64,000 bases of DNA from Dichetophora obliterata (GCA_963920525.1 OY986438.1:176013093-176077092); one strand, 5' to 3'. Shown: positions 12,601-24,281, counted from the first letter of the stretch. Notes: generated by a model not told the origin, from the sequence alone. Translations and numbers: made by a program.

Positions 12601-13034
12601 TAGGGTGGGGCGATTTAAACATCTTAATGGGGGCTTCGCGTTTCTGATTCTTGGGATTGTACTAAGCAAAAAAGTCCACTAGAATATACGTCTACGATGA
12701 AAATCGAGCTTCCAGATTTTGACTTGCAGTTTTTTCTCAGACTTATGTCACGTTTTTTTTTTTGATATTTTGGCCTATAACAGCCAAACCATTGAGATTT
12801 TTGTCTTAGTATTGGATCGAAAATCTCAATGGTTTGGCTGTTATAGGCCAAAATATTAAAAAAAAAAAAACGTGACAAAAGTCTGAGAAAAAACTGCAAG
12901 TCAAAATCTGGAAGCTCGATTTTCACCGTAGACGTATGGTCTAGTGGACTTTTTTGCTCAGTAGAATCCCAAGAATCAGAAACGCGAAGCGCCCATTAAC
13001 ACTTTTTTCCTTCCATACTAATCGCCCCACTCTA
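12601..13034. mobile_element. hAT fold-back MITE with 8-bp TSD
   Basis: A 434-bp near-perfect palindrome with arms of about 200 bp and a centre near 12815. Termini are TAGGGTGGGGCGATT on the left and TAGAGTGGGGCGATT (reverse complement) on the right. The 8-bp direct repeat ATGGGTAT lies immediately outside both ends (12593-12600 and 13035-13042). An 8-bp target duplication with TAGNG ends is diagnostic of the hAT superfamily. Non-coding; the 100-codon open frame on the minus strand is the arm itself. The transcript would fold into a long hairpin. Confidence 0.9.
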
Positions 13035-13944
13035 ATGGGTATATTTATTCATTCGATCTACTGATAAACATCTTTCAGGCCAACATACAACTTATAAAAT
13101 AAGTTGAATAATATAAATAGATTAAACAAAAATAGAATAAAATAAAGGGTGTTCCCTTAAGACGTGTGGTACTTTGGTTTTGAATAAAAAGCAAACGGTT
13201 AAGAATTTTTCCAAAAATTTTATTTCATTCAAAAGGTCAAAAAATAGGATTATATGTGAAAAATTATATCGCGGATATGTACACCGCGACTATCCATAGA
13301 TATCTCACTCTTTCGGCCATATTTTCGATGACATTTTGCAGTATAGCCTCCGGAATGTCCCGAATCACCGATGTTATATTGCTTTTCAAGTATGGAATCT
13401 TTTCGGATCATTCACATAGACTTTATGCTTCGTGTAACTCCACAGATAAAAGTCTAACAGCGTCAAATCGCATGATCTGGGCGGCCAATTCACATCTCAG
13501 CGACAAAAAATTATACGGTTCGGGAATTCGCTACGCAAAAAATCCAAATTGAGGCGAGTTGTGTGTTGTGTAGCGCCGTATTGGACTTTGTATGGGTGTT
13601 ACTTTAAGTCCAAGTGCGAAATTCGATGCATGGAGGTCGCGGAAATGGCCAAATGTTGCGAACGATGACGAAAAGACATTTCGGGGGTCTCGACCACACT
13701 TTAGCTTACGGTAGCAATATTCTCAGCACTGCATGATGTCCCCACTCTAGTTAGCTTCGCAACATCAAGTATGGACTCAGTTTGATAAAGTTTATTCACA
13801 ATGTTGCGCACTGCTGTTTCACTAATGTGGTGATTGCGACCCCATTTTTGGTGAATCGATCGTAGCATTTGCACCATCAACTTGGAATTTAAGATCCAAA
13901 ATTCGACGATATCAATACATTGTTCTTTCTTGTAGCGATCCATA

Positions 13945-14440
13945 CCCTCCAGAATATGAAAACATTCCCGGATATAAACAGGAAACATTCCATGGAATGT
14001 AGGAAGCATTCCCTTACGTTGGATACTCCATTTCTTTTTTTAAATAGCACGTCATTAAAGGGAAATATTCCTCTCCGCTGTCTTAAAAAGTGAATTGGAA
14101 GCAGTCCTCTCCCCTGTTCTAAAAATTAATGTGGAAACATTCCTCGCCCTTGTTATGAAAATGCCCGGCCAGGATTCGAACCCGGGACCCCTGAGCGACA
14201 GTCAAGCACGCTACCACTAGACTATTGAATTCTATAATAAGCGGCTAGGAAACAATGATATTAATAATAATATTTTCTGTTGTCATTGCTTGAAAATAAG
14301 TAAAAGTTTCCACATGCATTCTTAATGAAGCGGTTTGGAAACAACATTACTACAAAACTACCCTTAAGCTTCCGAAAGATACGGTGGGGAATGTGCCTTT
14401 ATCACTTTTAGATGGAAGCTTTCCGATTTTTCCTGGAGGG
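13945..14440. mobile_element. Nested TA-flanked MITE with GGAAnnnTTCC array and tRNA-like insert
   Basis: Termini are CCCTCCAGAATATGAAAACA and (reverse complement) CCCTCCAGGAAAAATCGGAA; TA lies outside both ends (13943-13944, 14441-14442). The interior repeats GGAAACATTCC, GGAATGTTTCC, GGAAGCATTCC and GGAAATATTCC style words. It also contains a tRNA-like block at 14162-14226. It is nested in the Tc1/mariner-type element, so it inserted later. Confidence 0.75.
14162..14226 (-). repeat. tRNA(Asp)-like pol III head inside a MITE
   Basis: On the minus strand the block has an A-box-like TAGTCTAGTGGTAGCG and a B box GGTTCGAATCC. An anticodon stem CTTGA/TCAGG encloses the loop CTGTCGC (anticodon GTC) and the T stem is CCGGG/CCTGG. 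The acceptor halves do not pair, so it is not a functional tRNA gene. Its 3' half (GGTCCCGGGTTCGAATCC, ending CGGGCAT) is homologous to the heads of the SINEs at 27986 and 59782. Confidence 0.7.
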
Positions 14441-14554
14441 TAACTAAAATTCTATACTCTCACATTGACAATGACAAAGAATATGGCGGGCAAGGGTCGA
14501 TAATGCAGATTTTAATCGATACCAAAGTACCACATATACTACTGGAACACCCTT

Positions 14555-16741
14555 TAGTTTTACTGGTATCGCCTGCGGTCGAAAATCGACCAACTATCTG
14601 TAAAACAGAGACCAAAAATCAACACTAACGTAGCGAATGTTAAAGCACTGTAGCATAGATTTGAGAAAAAATAACACCAAAAATGCATAGCGGCGATGAC
14701 AGTACTCGTTTGCCATTTTTGAAGCGCTGAAGTTTGTGTACTTGAACCCAAACATAAACCATTTGTGTTCATAGCATTAAAATGAACACAAACTTTGTCA
14801 TTCCGCAGCTTCTTCATTGGAAGAACTGCTTTGCAAAAATTTGTCCAACGTAGTTTATATCCCTCCCGAGTTAACATCGGGAAGGGGTAAAATGTATGAG
14901 CTGGCTCTATTATTATTCCTACCAACATTTCTTCTAAACATATTCACCCCTTTTAGTCAGCCTTTTGGGACCCATACAAAAAACTGAATAAATAAAGAAA
15001 ATTGACGAAAAGATGTTATTACCCTTGAGGTGATCCTTAGAGGAGTCAAATGTATACGAAGGTCCTACTATGTTTTCATCTTAAACATTTCTTTTGAACA
15101 CCTTATGGTTTCTTTCATGGTTTAGAATTTTTCAGAAAACAAAATTAATTTTTTTTAACGCTCATATTTCGGATCCTAGGTCACCCGCCCAAATTTGTTT
15201 CTTCTCGTGTGAGCAACAGTTCCTTTATAATATGTATATACTAAAATTGTACTACAGCTATCATTCTTCTTGGTATGAAAATATATATTTATTTATAGCT
15301 TTTGATTGGTAAAAGATATTAAAGGAAATTTTGTTACCAAAACTATTTTGGTAGCTGTTAACTTTATAAAAAATACAAAAGCAACATTTAAAACAAAATT
15401 AATTTTCGTCAAAAAATTCAAGTCCATGATTTTTAATCGCAGAAAATGTTTATTGATTTTTGTGTCAAAACGAAGTAATTTTTGCGAATAAATGATATGT
15501 CATATGAAAGAGTGTGAGAAATTAAAATTAAAAAAAAAGAAAGAAATATAACACAAACATAACTTTTGACCCATTTTTTTAGCAAGCATTGAATATTTTA
15601 GAAGCTTTTTAAAAACAAAATATAACATAGCACTGATAAGATACCAATAAATATTTTCAATTGTTATATAGGGATGTAATTAAACTTGTAGGCAAAAAAA
15701 TTTGAGGGAGATCGATTAGAAAGTAGCGGAGATATTTACTTACAAAATAAAAAATTTAATTTTCAGTAGTTTTTTCTCCTTCTGAGTCGAGACGTTGCCT
15801 CTGAAACCAAAATGCGTTGTACTTAGAAAATCTTTAGTTTTCAATATATCGCAACAGTCTTATCGCAACAAAGTAACGGGAATTTTTTAACATAATATTT
15901 GTAAAAAATATAACCCAAACTGTTTTCGTGTACCGTAATTTTTTTTTTAAGAAAAAACTTTTCATACAAAAGTATGCTATATTGAGAACATTTAAAGTTT
16001 TCAAGATCACAATAATTTTGATGCCAACACAAAGTTAATTTTTAAAAATTTACTATTTGTTAGAAATTTTACCATAACAATATATATTCACACATGTTAT
16101 TTAAAAAATGCTTATTTTAGGGTATTCGTAAGAGATGGCGAAAAATGTTTGAACTATTTTTTGTTCATCTTAGCAATGTCTAAAATTCCATCTTATATCA
16201 TGTTCTTCCATTTCTTACAGCTTAGCTTTTATTTAGGAAATACTCTTCTTACGCTCATATCTCAGGTCGAGGTTCAGCAATCTAAAATTTAATCATATTG
16301 TCCAAGCCTCTTCACCCAGACCTTTCATCCGATACCTCATTCATCATTCTATCTCTTCCTTGTCCCGAGATTCCTTACTAAAATTAATTTAAACTTTGAA
16401 CGTTAATATTTCGGGTCAGCAGGGGTCATCAATTTGAAATATAACATGATTCGGCACATCTATGGTGCAATACCTGTCGAATGACGTACGTTTCATTGCT
16501 TTTATTTTAAAATAAATATAAAAAAAGTGTACGACAACATTTGAGGTTTGCGTATTAATATATAAGATAAAATAGTTTAAAATAGATGTAGTATACTAAT
16601 AAATATGTGTCAAAATTTAAACCGAATTCGAGGCAAAGAAAAAGTAACACCTCGATCGTAGTAGTACCAAATTTTATATGCAGTTAAATTAAAATTGTAT
16701 TAAATTTTTATTTAAATTTTATTTAATTTCAATCAAAAGTT
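14555..16741. other. AT-rich DNA with a dispersed repeat
   Basis: No gene supported; an open frame on the minus strand at 14560-14928 has no recognisable similarity. Positions about 15440-15640 (GTTTATTGATTTTTGTGTCAAA..., GATATGTCATATGAAAGAGTG, TTTTAGCAAGCATTGAAT) have a clear relative at about 54120-54300, so this is a piece of an unclassified interspersed repeat. Confidence 0.45.
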
Positions 16742-16935
16742 AATAAACATTAGACTGGGTCAGATTTGTATGGAAAAAGCTAAAATATTTGGGATCCTGC
16801 CCACCTGAATTATAAGCGATGGTTGCGAAGAAAAAAATTTAATAATGGTCGAAACCGGTTCAGCCTGAAAAATATTTCATATATTCTTTAGCTTTAGTGG
16901 AAAATACTTAAACATTTTTTGATTCATTGCTTGTG
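16742..16935. repeat. Dispersed repeat, inverted copy at 21.4 kb
   Basis: The stretch containing ATATTTGGGATCCTGC, CCACCTGAATTATAAGCGAT and GGTCGAAACCGG reappears as its reverse complement at about 21395-21515 (GTTTCGACAATTATTG, CATAATTCAGGTGGGCACG, AGGATCCCAAATA). Unclassified element; the copies are about 4.6 kb apart in opposite orientation. Confidence 0.65.
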
Positions 16936-16964
16936 AATGTTTTGAATGATGACTTTAGTTTTTA

Positions 16965-17905
16965 ACCGACTTCAAAAAGGAGGACGTTCTCAAGTTTTTT
17001 GGTTTCTGTTTTTTTTTTTCTTTTTTTTTAATGTATGTACATCGATAACTCCTAAAGCACTTGCCCGATTACCGTAATTTTTTTGGCCACAGATAGAGAC
17101 ATTGATCACGGAGGTGTCCGTCTAAATTGGGCGGTATTCGACAAAGAGACGTGGCAATATTAGGAAAACACTGTATCTCGAATAATATTGTCACCAGTGT
17201 GATGAAATTCATTACAAGAATGGATAGAACTATTACAAAACACGATGAAGAAAGTGGGTGGAGTTCAACATAGGGTCGTGGCAATATTAAAAAACACTAT
17301 ATCTCGAAAAATATTGACACTAGGGTTCTGAAATTTAGTACAGTGACAGGCAAAATTATTACAAAATAAATTATAATTACAAATATTACAAAGAAAGTAG
17401 GCGTTATTTAACAATTAGGCGTGGCAATATTAGAAAAATACTCTACTTCGAATAAAATTGACACTAGTGCACGAAAATTTTGTACAGCGGTAGACACAAT
17501 TATGGTAAATTACTGTCAAGAAAGTAGGAGTTATATGAAAAAGTTGCTTGGCAATATTAGAAAAACACTTTATCTCGAATAATATTACCAGGGTAGTAAA
17601 ATTCATTACAATTAGAATTATTACAAAACACGATATAGATAGTGGGCGGATTTCGACAAAAGGCGTGTTATTATTAGAAAAATACTGTATCTCAGTTAAC
17701 ATAGAATTAAAAGAAAACACGATCAAGAAAGTAGGCAGAATTCTACAAAGGGCGTATTACTATAAGATAAACACTGTATATCGAATAATTGTGTAAACTA
17801 GGGTACTAAAATTCGTTACAAGAATGGGTGGAGTTATTTCGAAAAATTAATCATATTCTCCAAAAAGGAATAAATAAAAAGCTTTTAACAGAAAAAAAAC
17901 CAACT
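16965..17905. repeat. Element with about six tandem monomers of 90-140 bp
   Basis: The core CGTGGCAATATTAGAAAAAC followed by ACTGTATCTCGAATAATATT recurs near 17148, 17275, 17417, 17544, 17661 and 17750. It is followed each time by a segment on an aligned residue near the start of a local maximum of homology (AATTCATTACAAGAATGG...). The array lies between ACCGACTTCAAAAAGGAGG at 16963 and CCAACTTCAAAATCAC at about 17899. These flanking phrases resemble a repeat type common in insects. No coding. Confidence 0.6.
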
Positions 17906-18483
17906 TCAAAATCACTACAAAGTGAAAAATAATTTTAAATTTTTTTCCTATTAATTTCTTGGTCTAATTTGATAATTTATTTATACATATAATTACTATA
18001 TTGGAAATCTTAATATTTTAATTTTTTTTTCTTCATTTGTTTTATTTTCATATATATAAGTATATTAATTTTTTTATGAATATAAAAGCTTTGAAGTCGG
18101 CGCTAATCTTTGCTACGATCATGATCTTTTTAGCATCCCTGCACTGCCAATATGAACAAAATTGAAGTAAAGAAGTTAAGATCAGCGAGTATAACGCGCA
18201 CTTCCCTACAAAAAAAAGCTCTCCTTATTGTGTTCATTGATGGAAAGCGTGAATTTTATAAAAGGCTGATTATAAACATATGTGTCCATAAGCTTAAGTC
18301 TGATTTTAAAGTTTCGAGAAATCTTGCTTCAAAGTTTTCAATCGCCATATGAGTTAAGTATATGAAAGGTTATTTTGTTTTTGTGTCATAACTTTGGATA
18401 GGGTTATGCTAGAAGCTCCAGATTTTATATGCTTATAAAGATATATGCAAGGAACACATCTACATCAATAACTCAATTCTGTC
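17906..18483. other. Non-coding, nothing recognised
   Basis: AT-rich; no gene, terminal repeat or RNA feature supported. Confidence 0.4.
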
Positions 18484-20335
18484 TTTTTTTTTTTTAGACT
18501 GAACCAACGCTCAGGGGATGCCCCCTATAAATGTGTAAGCATTGTGTTGATCCGGAAGATGGGTGATAGTTAGTTGGAGGGTGGATAGATGGAGTAGTGT
18601 CGGTGAAGATTTGTTTTAAATTTGCACAGCTCAAAACTGCCGGGAAACACACTCGCAGGGAGACTATTCCACAACTTAACCGTGCGACCAAAGAACGAAT
18701 TATTACGGTAATGTGGGGTTCTATTGGGCATCGATGCAATGGCAAAGGGGTGGGCTTGAACAGCTGCCCGAGTGGACCTGGGAAACACACGAGCTGGTGG
18801 CGTTAGGCCATGTATCTCCCTTGAACACTTCCCATGGTAATACCTAGACAGAAGGCTTAGGCAACCAACATTACGTCGATGCCCAAGAGAGTTGAGAGAG
18901 GATGAAATACTTTCATCCCCAATCAAATATATCGCACGACGTTGTATTCGGTCCAGAAGCTCCAAAGAAGATCTTGAAGCCCCTGCCCAAATGTGCGAAT
19001 TGTACTCCATTTTTGGCCTAATATATGCGGTGTAGATCATGCGAAGATCAGCTGAAGTGAAATATTTTTTGCACCGTTTTAGAAAACCTAAGCACTTGCC
19101 CGCTTCTTTCGACACATCGAAAATATGATCATTCCAACGAAGATCAGATTGGATCGATATGCCCAGAACGACAAGAGCAGCTGATTCCACAAGATCCACA
19201 CCATTCATAATGAGAGGAGCTAAGGGGCAATTCACACGCTTGTGGGTTAACAGACAACACTGGGTCCTGCTTGCATTGAACTCTACTCTATTAGCAAGAC
19301 CCCACTCGGAGATTTTTTGTAGATCATTAAGGAGTGTGTCATTCATATTTTGCCTTTTTCTCTCAATCTCCATAGAGCTTGGGCGCTTTTTGAATGAATA
19401 TGAATGACAAATGCTGCTGTCGTCCGCAAACGAATGTATTGGGTTATGCGTCAACGACAGAAGGTCGTTGATAAAAACCAGAAACAAGGTTGGCGATAGA
19501 ACTGAACCCTGCGGTACTCCTGCGTTGATGGCGTGCTTTTCGGACGAAATACCGTCAACTACGACTCGAATCGTTCTGTCCTTGAGGAAACACGTGATCC
19601 ATCGAGCAAAGGTACCACCAAAACCATATGCAGCAAGTTTTGCCACGAGCGCTTTATGCCACACTCGGTCAAACGCTTTTGAAATATCCAGAGCAACAAC
19701 CCTGCTCTCGCCGAAAAAGTGAACGCATTTCCGAGAGAGTGGAATTTTGTGCAAACAATCTAGCCAATAGGTTCGCTTTATCAGCCGAGTCAGTGAAGAT
19801 TTGGTCATCTTTTAAAAGAGCTGGAATCGATGACGATGTCTGGTTCTTAACTCTTTTAACAAATGACCAAAAATTTTTGCTCCCTTTGGGGCAGAGAAGA
19901 ACCTGTTCTCGAATGCGAGCTTCGTGCAGAAACTTTTCGAGTTTTAAAATTGCATTACAGCGATTCCTTGCCTCGATGCGAAGTCTTTTAGTATCAGTAT
20001 TCTTGTTAGAACGCCAATTCTGAAAGGCTTCCTCTTTGGACCTGACTGCAATCCTGCAAGTCTCATTAAACCATGAATAGTCTTTAGGTTTAATGCTTCT
20101 CATCTTATTGGGAATGAAAGACCGCATACCCAATAAAATAATTTCTTGAACCATGACAGCCGCAGCATTCACATTTCTATCAGCGGAACATAATTTCCAA
20201 TTGAAGCTGCGATAAAAATTATTTAACGCAGTCCAATTTGCACTTCCATAAAACCATGCAGTCCTCTTCGGGGCCTTAGGCGTAGAGGTGCAGGGGTTAG
20301 AATATGGAAAAACAAAAGTCTTAAGTCGACTTAAG
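18484..20335 (-). mobile_element. Jockey-type LINE, truncated, internal deletion
   Basis: The 3' end carries a poly-A run (poly-T on the plus strand, 18484-18497). Two overlapping minus-strand frames encode a reverse-transcriptase protein. 20330-19740 gives the pre-RT region (WFYGSANWTALNNFYRSFNW, KPKDYSWFNETCRIAVRS). 19730-18570 gives RT motifs ALDISKAFDRVWH, GVPQGSVLSPTLF and SFADDS, then the C-terminal region. The fingers part (about 100-200 residues) is missing: NSTLSEMRSLF runs directly into GESRVVALDISKAF with a change of frame near 19725. The endonuclease is absent, so the copy is 5' truncated. No longer functional. Confidence 0.85.
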
Positions 20336-20942
20336 CGATTATTCCTTGTGAACACAGCTTTAAAGCTTTTATATTTATTAAAAAATAATATACTCATATA
20401 TACAAAATAAAATAATAACATTTCCAATGTAATAATATATATAAATAAATTATCAAATTCGACCAAGAAACTAATAGCAAAAGTAATTTAAAATTATTTT
20501 TTACTTTGTAGTGATTTTGAAGTAATTTTTTTTTTATTGTTCAAAATTTTTATAATAGACCTTATTCGTGGGATTGAATATGACAAATACTTTGGCGCTG
20601 AAGAAATCGTCGAAAATGTATATCTGTCGTCAACGATGCCGCCGAGAGAGCGATTTAAAGAAAAAATCACGTCAGATTCTGGAAACAGAAAAACAGGATT
20701 TGCTTTTGTTTTGTTTTGTGTTAGAGAAACATTGCAAACATTATCCAGTAAAACAATCAAAGCTCACTTTATTGAATGAACGCAGTAACAGAAACGCATC
20801 CACAACTATTAAAACAAAAAAATTACCTTATTTAAAAATGGCCAAATATATATATTTTTCCTAAGGTAACTTTCTAAATAAAATGGTCTTAAATTCTGCA
20901 TAGAAAAGTTTTAAAAAATTCATTAGGATCGACATAAAGGGC
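20336..20942. other. Non-coding, nothing recognised
   Basis: AT-rich. Overlapping short frames exist on both strands at 20494-20864 but show no recognisable protein and conflict with each other. No feature called. Confidence 0.35.
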
Positions 20943-21222
20943 AAGGTAAGGTGAGGTAAGGTAAGGTGAGGTAAGGTAAGGTAAGGTAAGGTAAGGTAAG
21001 GTAAGGTAAGGTAAGGTAAGGTAAGGTAAGGTAAGGTAAGGTAAGGTAAGGTAAGGTAAGGTAAGGTAAGGTAAGGTAAGGTAAGGTAAGGTAAGGTAAG
21101 GTAAGGTAAGGTAAGGTAAGGTAAGGTAAGGTAAGGTAAGGTAAGGTAAGGTAAGGTAAGGTAAAGTAAATTAAGGTAAGGTAAGTTAGGGTAAGGTAAG
21201 GTAAGGTAAGCTAAGGTAGTTT
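20943..21222. repeat. (AAGGT)n pentanucleotide satellite
   Basis: About 280 bp of nearly pure AAGGT repeats, with scattered variants at the edges (GAGGT, AAAGTAAATTA, AAGTTAGG). The unit is close to, but not the same as, the arthropod telomeric TTAGG/CCTAA, and its interior position argues against a telomeric origin. Confidence 0.95.
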
Positions 21223-21359
21223 TTAGTGAATTTTATGGCACCGGAATAAATTATTCAGTAATTCCAAGCCCAGAATCAGATTTACCGTCAGATTTTACAT
21301 CAAAATAGATGGTTTGTGTTTTTTTCCCCAAATTTTTAATGCATAATTTTTATTTTTTT

Positions 21360-21520
21360 AAATATCATTTAAAAACCCACTAAAAACCGGGTTTTCGGGC
21401 AGAACCTGGCCGGTTTCGACAATTATTGAACTTTTTTTAGGCTTTAAATATTTCCTATGCAACCATCCTCATAATTCAGGTGGGCACGCAGGATCCCAAA
21501 TACTTCAGCATTTGATATGA
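21360..21520. repeat. Dispersed repeat, inverse of 16.8 kb copy
   Basis: Reverse-complement relative of 16742-16935, sharing the GGATCCCAAATA, CATAATTCAGGTGGGC and GGTTTCGACAATTATTG phrases. Also contains ACCGGGTTTTCGGGCAGAACC. Unclassified. Confidence 0.65.
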
Positions 21521-22800
21521 ACAATTGTCAAAAAACAATGAAGCTATTTTCAATAAAAAATTTCATTTTTTCCCGAAATATATGTATCAACCCTCCTTAC
21601 ACGAATGAGAAGGAAACCAAGAGATTGTACGTAAAAATATTTGCAATCTTAAGTTCAAGAACTATTTCTGAACCTGAAAGTAATTTTGACCATAATTTTT
21701 ACGGTTTAAAACTACCACATCCTTCCCAACAATATTTCGAAGACTTGAATGTACATGGTTTTAGATAATGATATAATTGAGCGTTTAACGTCAAGATTCA
21801 TGTTCTCAATAGGGAACTATTGCGTCAACACAGCACGTTCATGACGCCACCCCATCAACGTCTTTTGTCGTGCTTGAACATGATGATTATGATGATGTTG
21901 ATGGTAATGATGATGTTGGTGCTGCTGTTGATAATCATGTTAAAGATGATGACTTTGCTCCCAAAGAACTTCCTTTCATCCTGCCAAATTATGAAGAACA
22001 GAAAAAAATATCACACTTTATATACTTAACGAAAAGTCAAAGAACTCGAGTACCAACGACAAAAACAAAGGGTCTGTCTTTCCGCCCGCCTCTCCCTACC
22101 ACGCCTCTCCAATGCCAAAACACATACAAAAATGTAAACAGAGAGCCAGAGCAGAGCTAAGCTAAGTGTTCCCGAAGTAGCAGCTCGTCCGTCCGCTTCT
22201 TCTTCAAAACTTTTGGTCTTTTGCTCCCAAGTTGAGAGCCGAGATGCTTTGCGTTTCTTTGCTTTGCCTTGCTTCCTTGACTCCACTTAACAACGTCGTC
22301 TACTGGTTGAGTGGGGGAGGCGGGCAGTTGTGAATGAATGCATGATGGACTTACGATGCGTAGTAGAAAGAAGACGAAACGAAGCAAACGAGGCAGATTA
22401 AGAGATATAATAAAAACAAAACACTAGCGAGTGCCAGCCAACACCGAATGAGCGAGCACAAAGAACAACAACTCTGAAGGCGTAGTCAGTCAAAAGCGTA
22501 GTAGACAACTTTATTAAGTATTAGGAGCACAGCAAAATGAGCTACAATGTTTCAACATAACAATGGAAAAATTATATTCCATACAGTTGCTATTTTTGTT
22601 GTTGTTCTTGGTGGTGTCAGCGTCTGCGGCTGTGAAAACTCAACCGTTCTTCATTTTGTTTTTCCTTTTCTCGGAATTATGTGTTTTTTTTTTCTTTTTG
22701 TGTTTTGAATTAGTTCTTGGCGAGTAATTTTCCGCCATTCTTACCTTTGCTTCAGGACAGAGTTTCTGCTACTTTGGTTTGATATTTGAATACGTTTGAT
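21521..22800. other. TE-poor island, possible unique regulatory DNA
   Basis: GAT-rich stretch at 21870-21960 and more GC-balanced DNA at 22030-22560, with purine-rich CAACAACTCTGAAGG and TCAGTCAAAAGCG phrases like those in fly promoters or leaders. No protein or RNA gene is recognised. An acidic open frame at 21870-22160 is driven by the GAT repeats and is not called. Could be an intronic promoter or enhancer; the sequence alone does not decide. Confidence 0.3.
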
Positions 22801-23785
22801 AGACATGTATAAGGCGCTATGTTAGAACGTTTTTGGACAAATATAATTTTGTAAAATAAATATTTTTGACAACATTTTTACTGACTTATGCTTGGTTTTA
22901 ACTATGTCATTTTCAGTGGTCAGTTGTTGTCAATCAAATTGAAAACAACAATATGTAGACATTTTTTCTAATTTTAGCAATCTTGGAAAATACACAAACA
23001 ATTAAATTATTAAATGAAGCTATGCAGAAAATGTTCTAGAGTTTTATAAGGCTGATATTTCAGGTGATAAACTTTTGTGTTGTCATAAAAATAACATAGT
23101 GAAAACAAAACATTAGAGTAAGTAGCAAAAAAAGAAGCGGATTTTGGAGGAGATTTTCGAAGAGTTGTGATATTTAATATTGATTTAGTTTTACTAAATA
23201 GAGAAAGAATTTTAACACGTCTAATTTGATCATAGAATGGCTGAGAATGATTGATATTATATGTATATTTTAAAGGCATAATTAAATATATTCGTAAAGA
23301 AAAATTTTAAGGAAAGCCTTACAAGGAAAGCAAGGAAAGGATTACATACTTTATCTCTTATACATTTTTTTTTGTGGTAAAATATTCATACGTATCAAAA
23401 ACGGTGCTTTACCACCACATATCGTCGCTCGCGTGACAAACTGTCGTAACCCACGCTTTTCTTAAAATTGAGTTAGTACCACTATAACACTTCTTATGCA
23501 AGCCCTCATTTTTTCTCAAAGTGTTATGGTCATACTTGTCATAGTTAAGCAGAAAACGCAAATATCTAAAGGTCGTAACCCACAAAATATTTAAAAAAAA
23601 ATTTTTACAAACAGCAGTAACCCACAAATTTTAGAAATATATGCTTTTGGGAGCCAAAAAGCTTGCGATTTTGATAGATTGTAACCTCAGTTATGTTTAC
23701 AGATTGAAAAGCACTTCAGCTAACTACTGCAATTTTTTCAATGATTTAGTCAAATTGGCATTTTCAATAATATTGTAAAAACAAG
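22801..23785. other. Non-coding, nothing recognised
   Basis: AT-rich. TCGTCGCTCGCGTGACAAA near 23421 and GTCACGCGAGCGACGATATA near 24770 are reverse complements about 1.35 kb apart. They may be remnants of the ends of an element that now contains the MITE at 23786-24281. Confidence 0.4.
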
Positions 23786-24281
23786 GTAGCAAATTTTTCA
23801 AATTCACGATCTTGTTGCAAATGCATTTTTGCAAGGGTAGATGATAGTGAGCACACCTTTAATATTATGATGTTGCAAATGAATTTGCAATAACTGTTTT
23901 TTGTTTACTAGTTGAATGCAATATTGTACGAGTAAATAAGAGCCTCTTCCTCTGTTTTTTCTTTGTTGGTATTTTCCCTTTTCATTTTTCTTTCTAAAAA
24001 TCCCTCCATTTCTTTAAATTAAAGTTTTTGCCGCCAAAAATTTAAAAAAAACAAACAACTGTTCAATAAGCACTGTTCAGAAAGTATCAATGGCTGTGTT
24101 TAATACAAAATTAAGACATTCGTTTACAATAGCGTTATGCAATACGAATAGATTTGCATATGCAACAGCCTTTTGTTTAGTATATGCATAAATGTTGCAA
24201 ATGCATTTCAATGCTTTTTGTTTTTGTAAAAGCTGCTAATTTTCCATTTGCAACGATGCAACAAGATCGTGAACTGCCCTA
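23786..24281. mobile_element. TIR element with TTGCAAATGCA word array
   Basis: Inverted ends share TTCACGATCTTGTTGCA: left at 23803, right reverse complement at 24276. The interior repeats TTGCAAATGCA, GTTGCAAATGAATTTGCAA, TGCATATGCAAC and CATTTGCAACGATGCAAC. The outermost bases differ between ends (TAGCAAATTTTTCAAA versus TAGGGCAG), so limits are approximate and no target duplication is claimed. It may be nested between the inverted TCGTCGCTCGCGTGACAAA sequences at 23.4 and 24.8 kb. Confidence 0.6.

Larger units (their letters stand above)
13145..14554 (-). mobile_element. Tc1/mariner-type element, decayed transposase
   Basis: Termini AAGGGTGTTCC with internal TGTGGTACTTTGGT are inverted at both ends, and TA flanks each side (13143-13144, 14555-14556). 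The minus strand carries a broken transposase. The N-terminal helix-turn-helix at 13944-13701 reads MDRYKKEQCIDIVEFW... with SAENIATVS. The C-terminal end at about 13500-13250 reads WPPRSCDLTLLDFYLW in one frame and DIPEAILQNVIENMAERVRY in another. The region between, which would hold the first two catalytic acidic residues, is mostly deleted. A second TIR element is nested at 13945-14440, just 5' of the ATG. Confidence 0.75.

Noticed and set aside
12624..12926. 100-codon minus-strand frame
   Set aside because: It is simply the arm of the fold-back hAT MITE read through the hairpin.
14560..14928. 122-codon minus-strand frame
   Set aside because: No recognisable domain and next to transposon termini; cannot be supported as a gene.
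20943..21222. Telomeric repeat
   Set aside because: Unit is AAGGT, not TTAGG; dipterans also generally lack TTAGG telomeres.
21870..22160. Acidic 96-codon frame
   Set aside because: Composition follows GAT/GATGAT repeats; no recognisable similarity or splice context.
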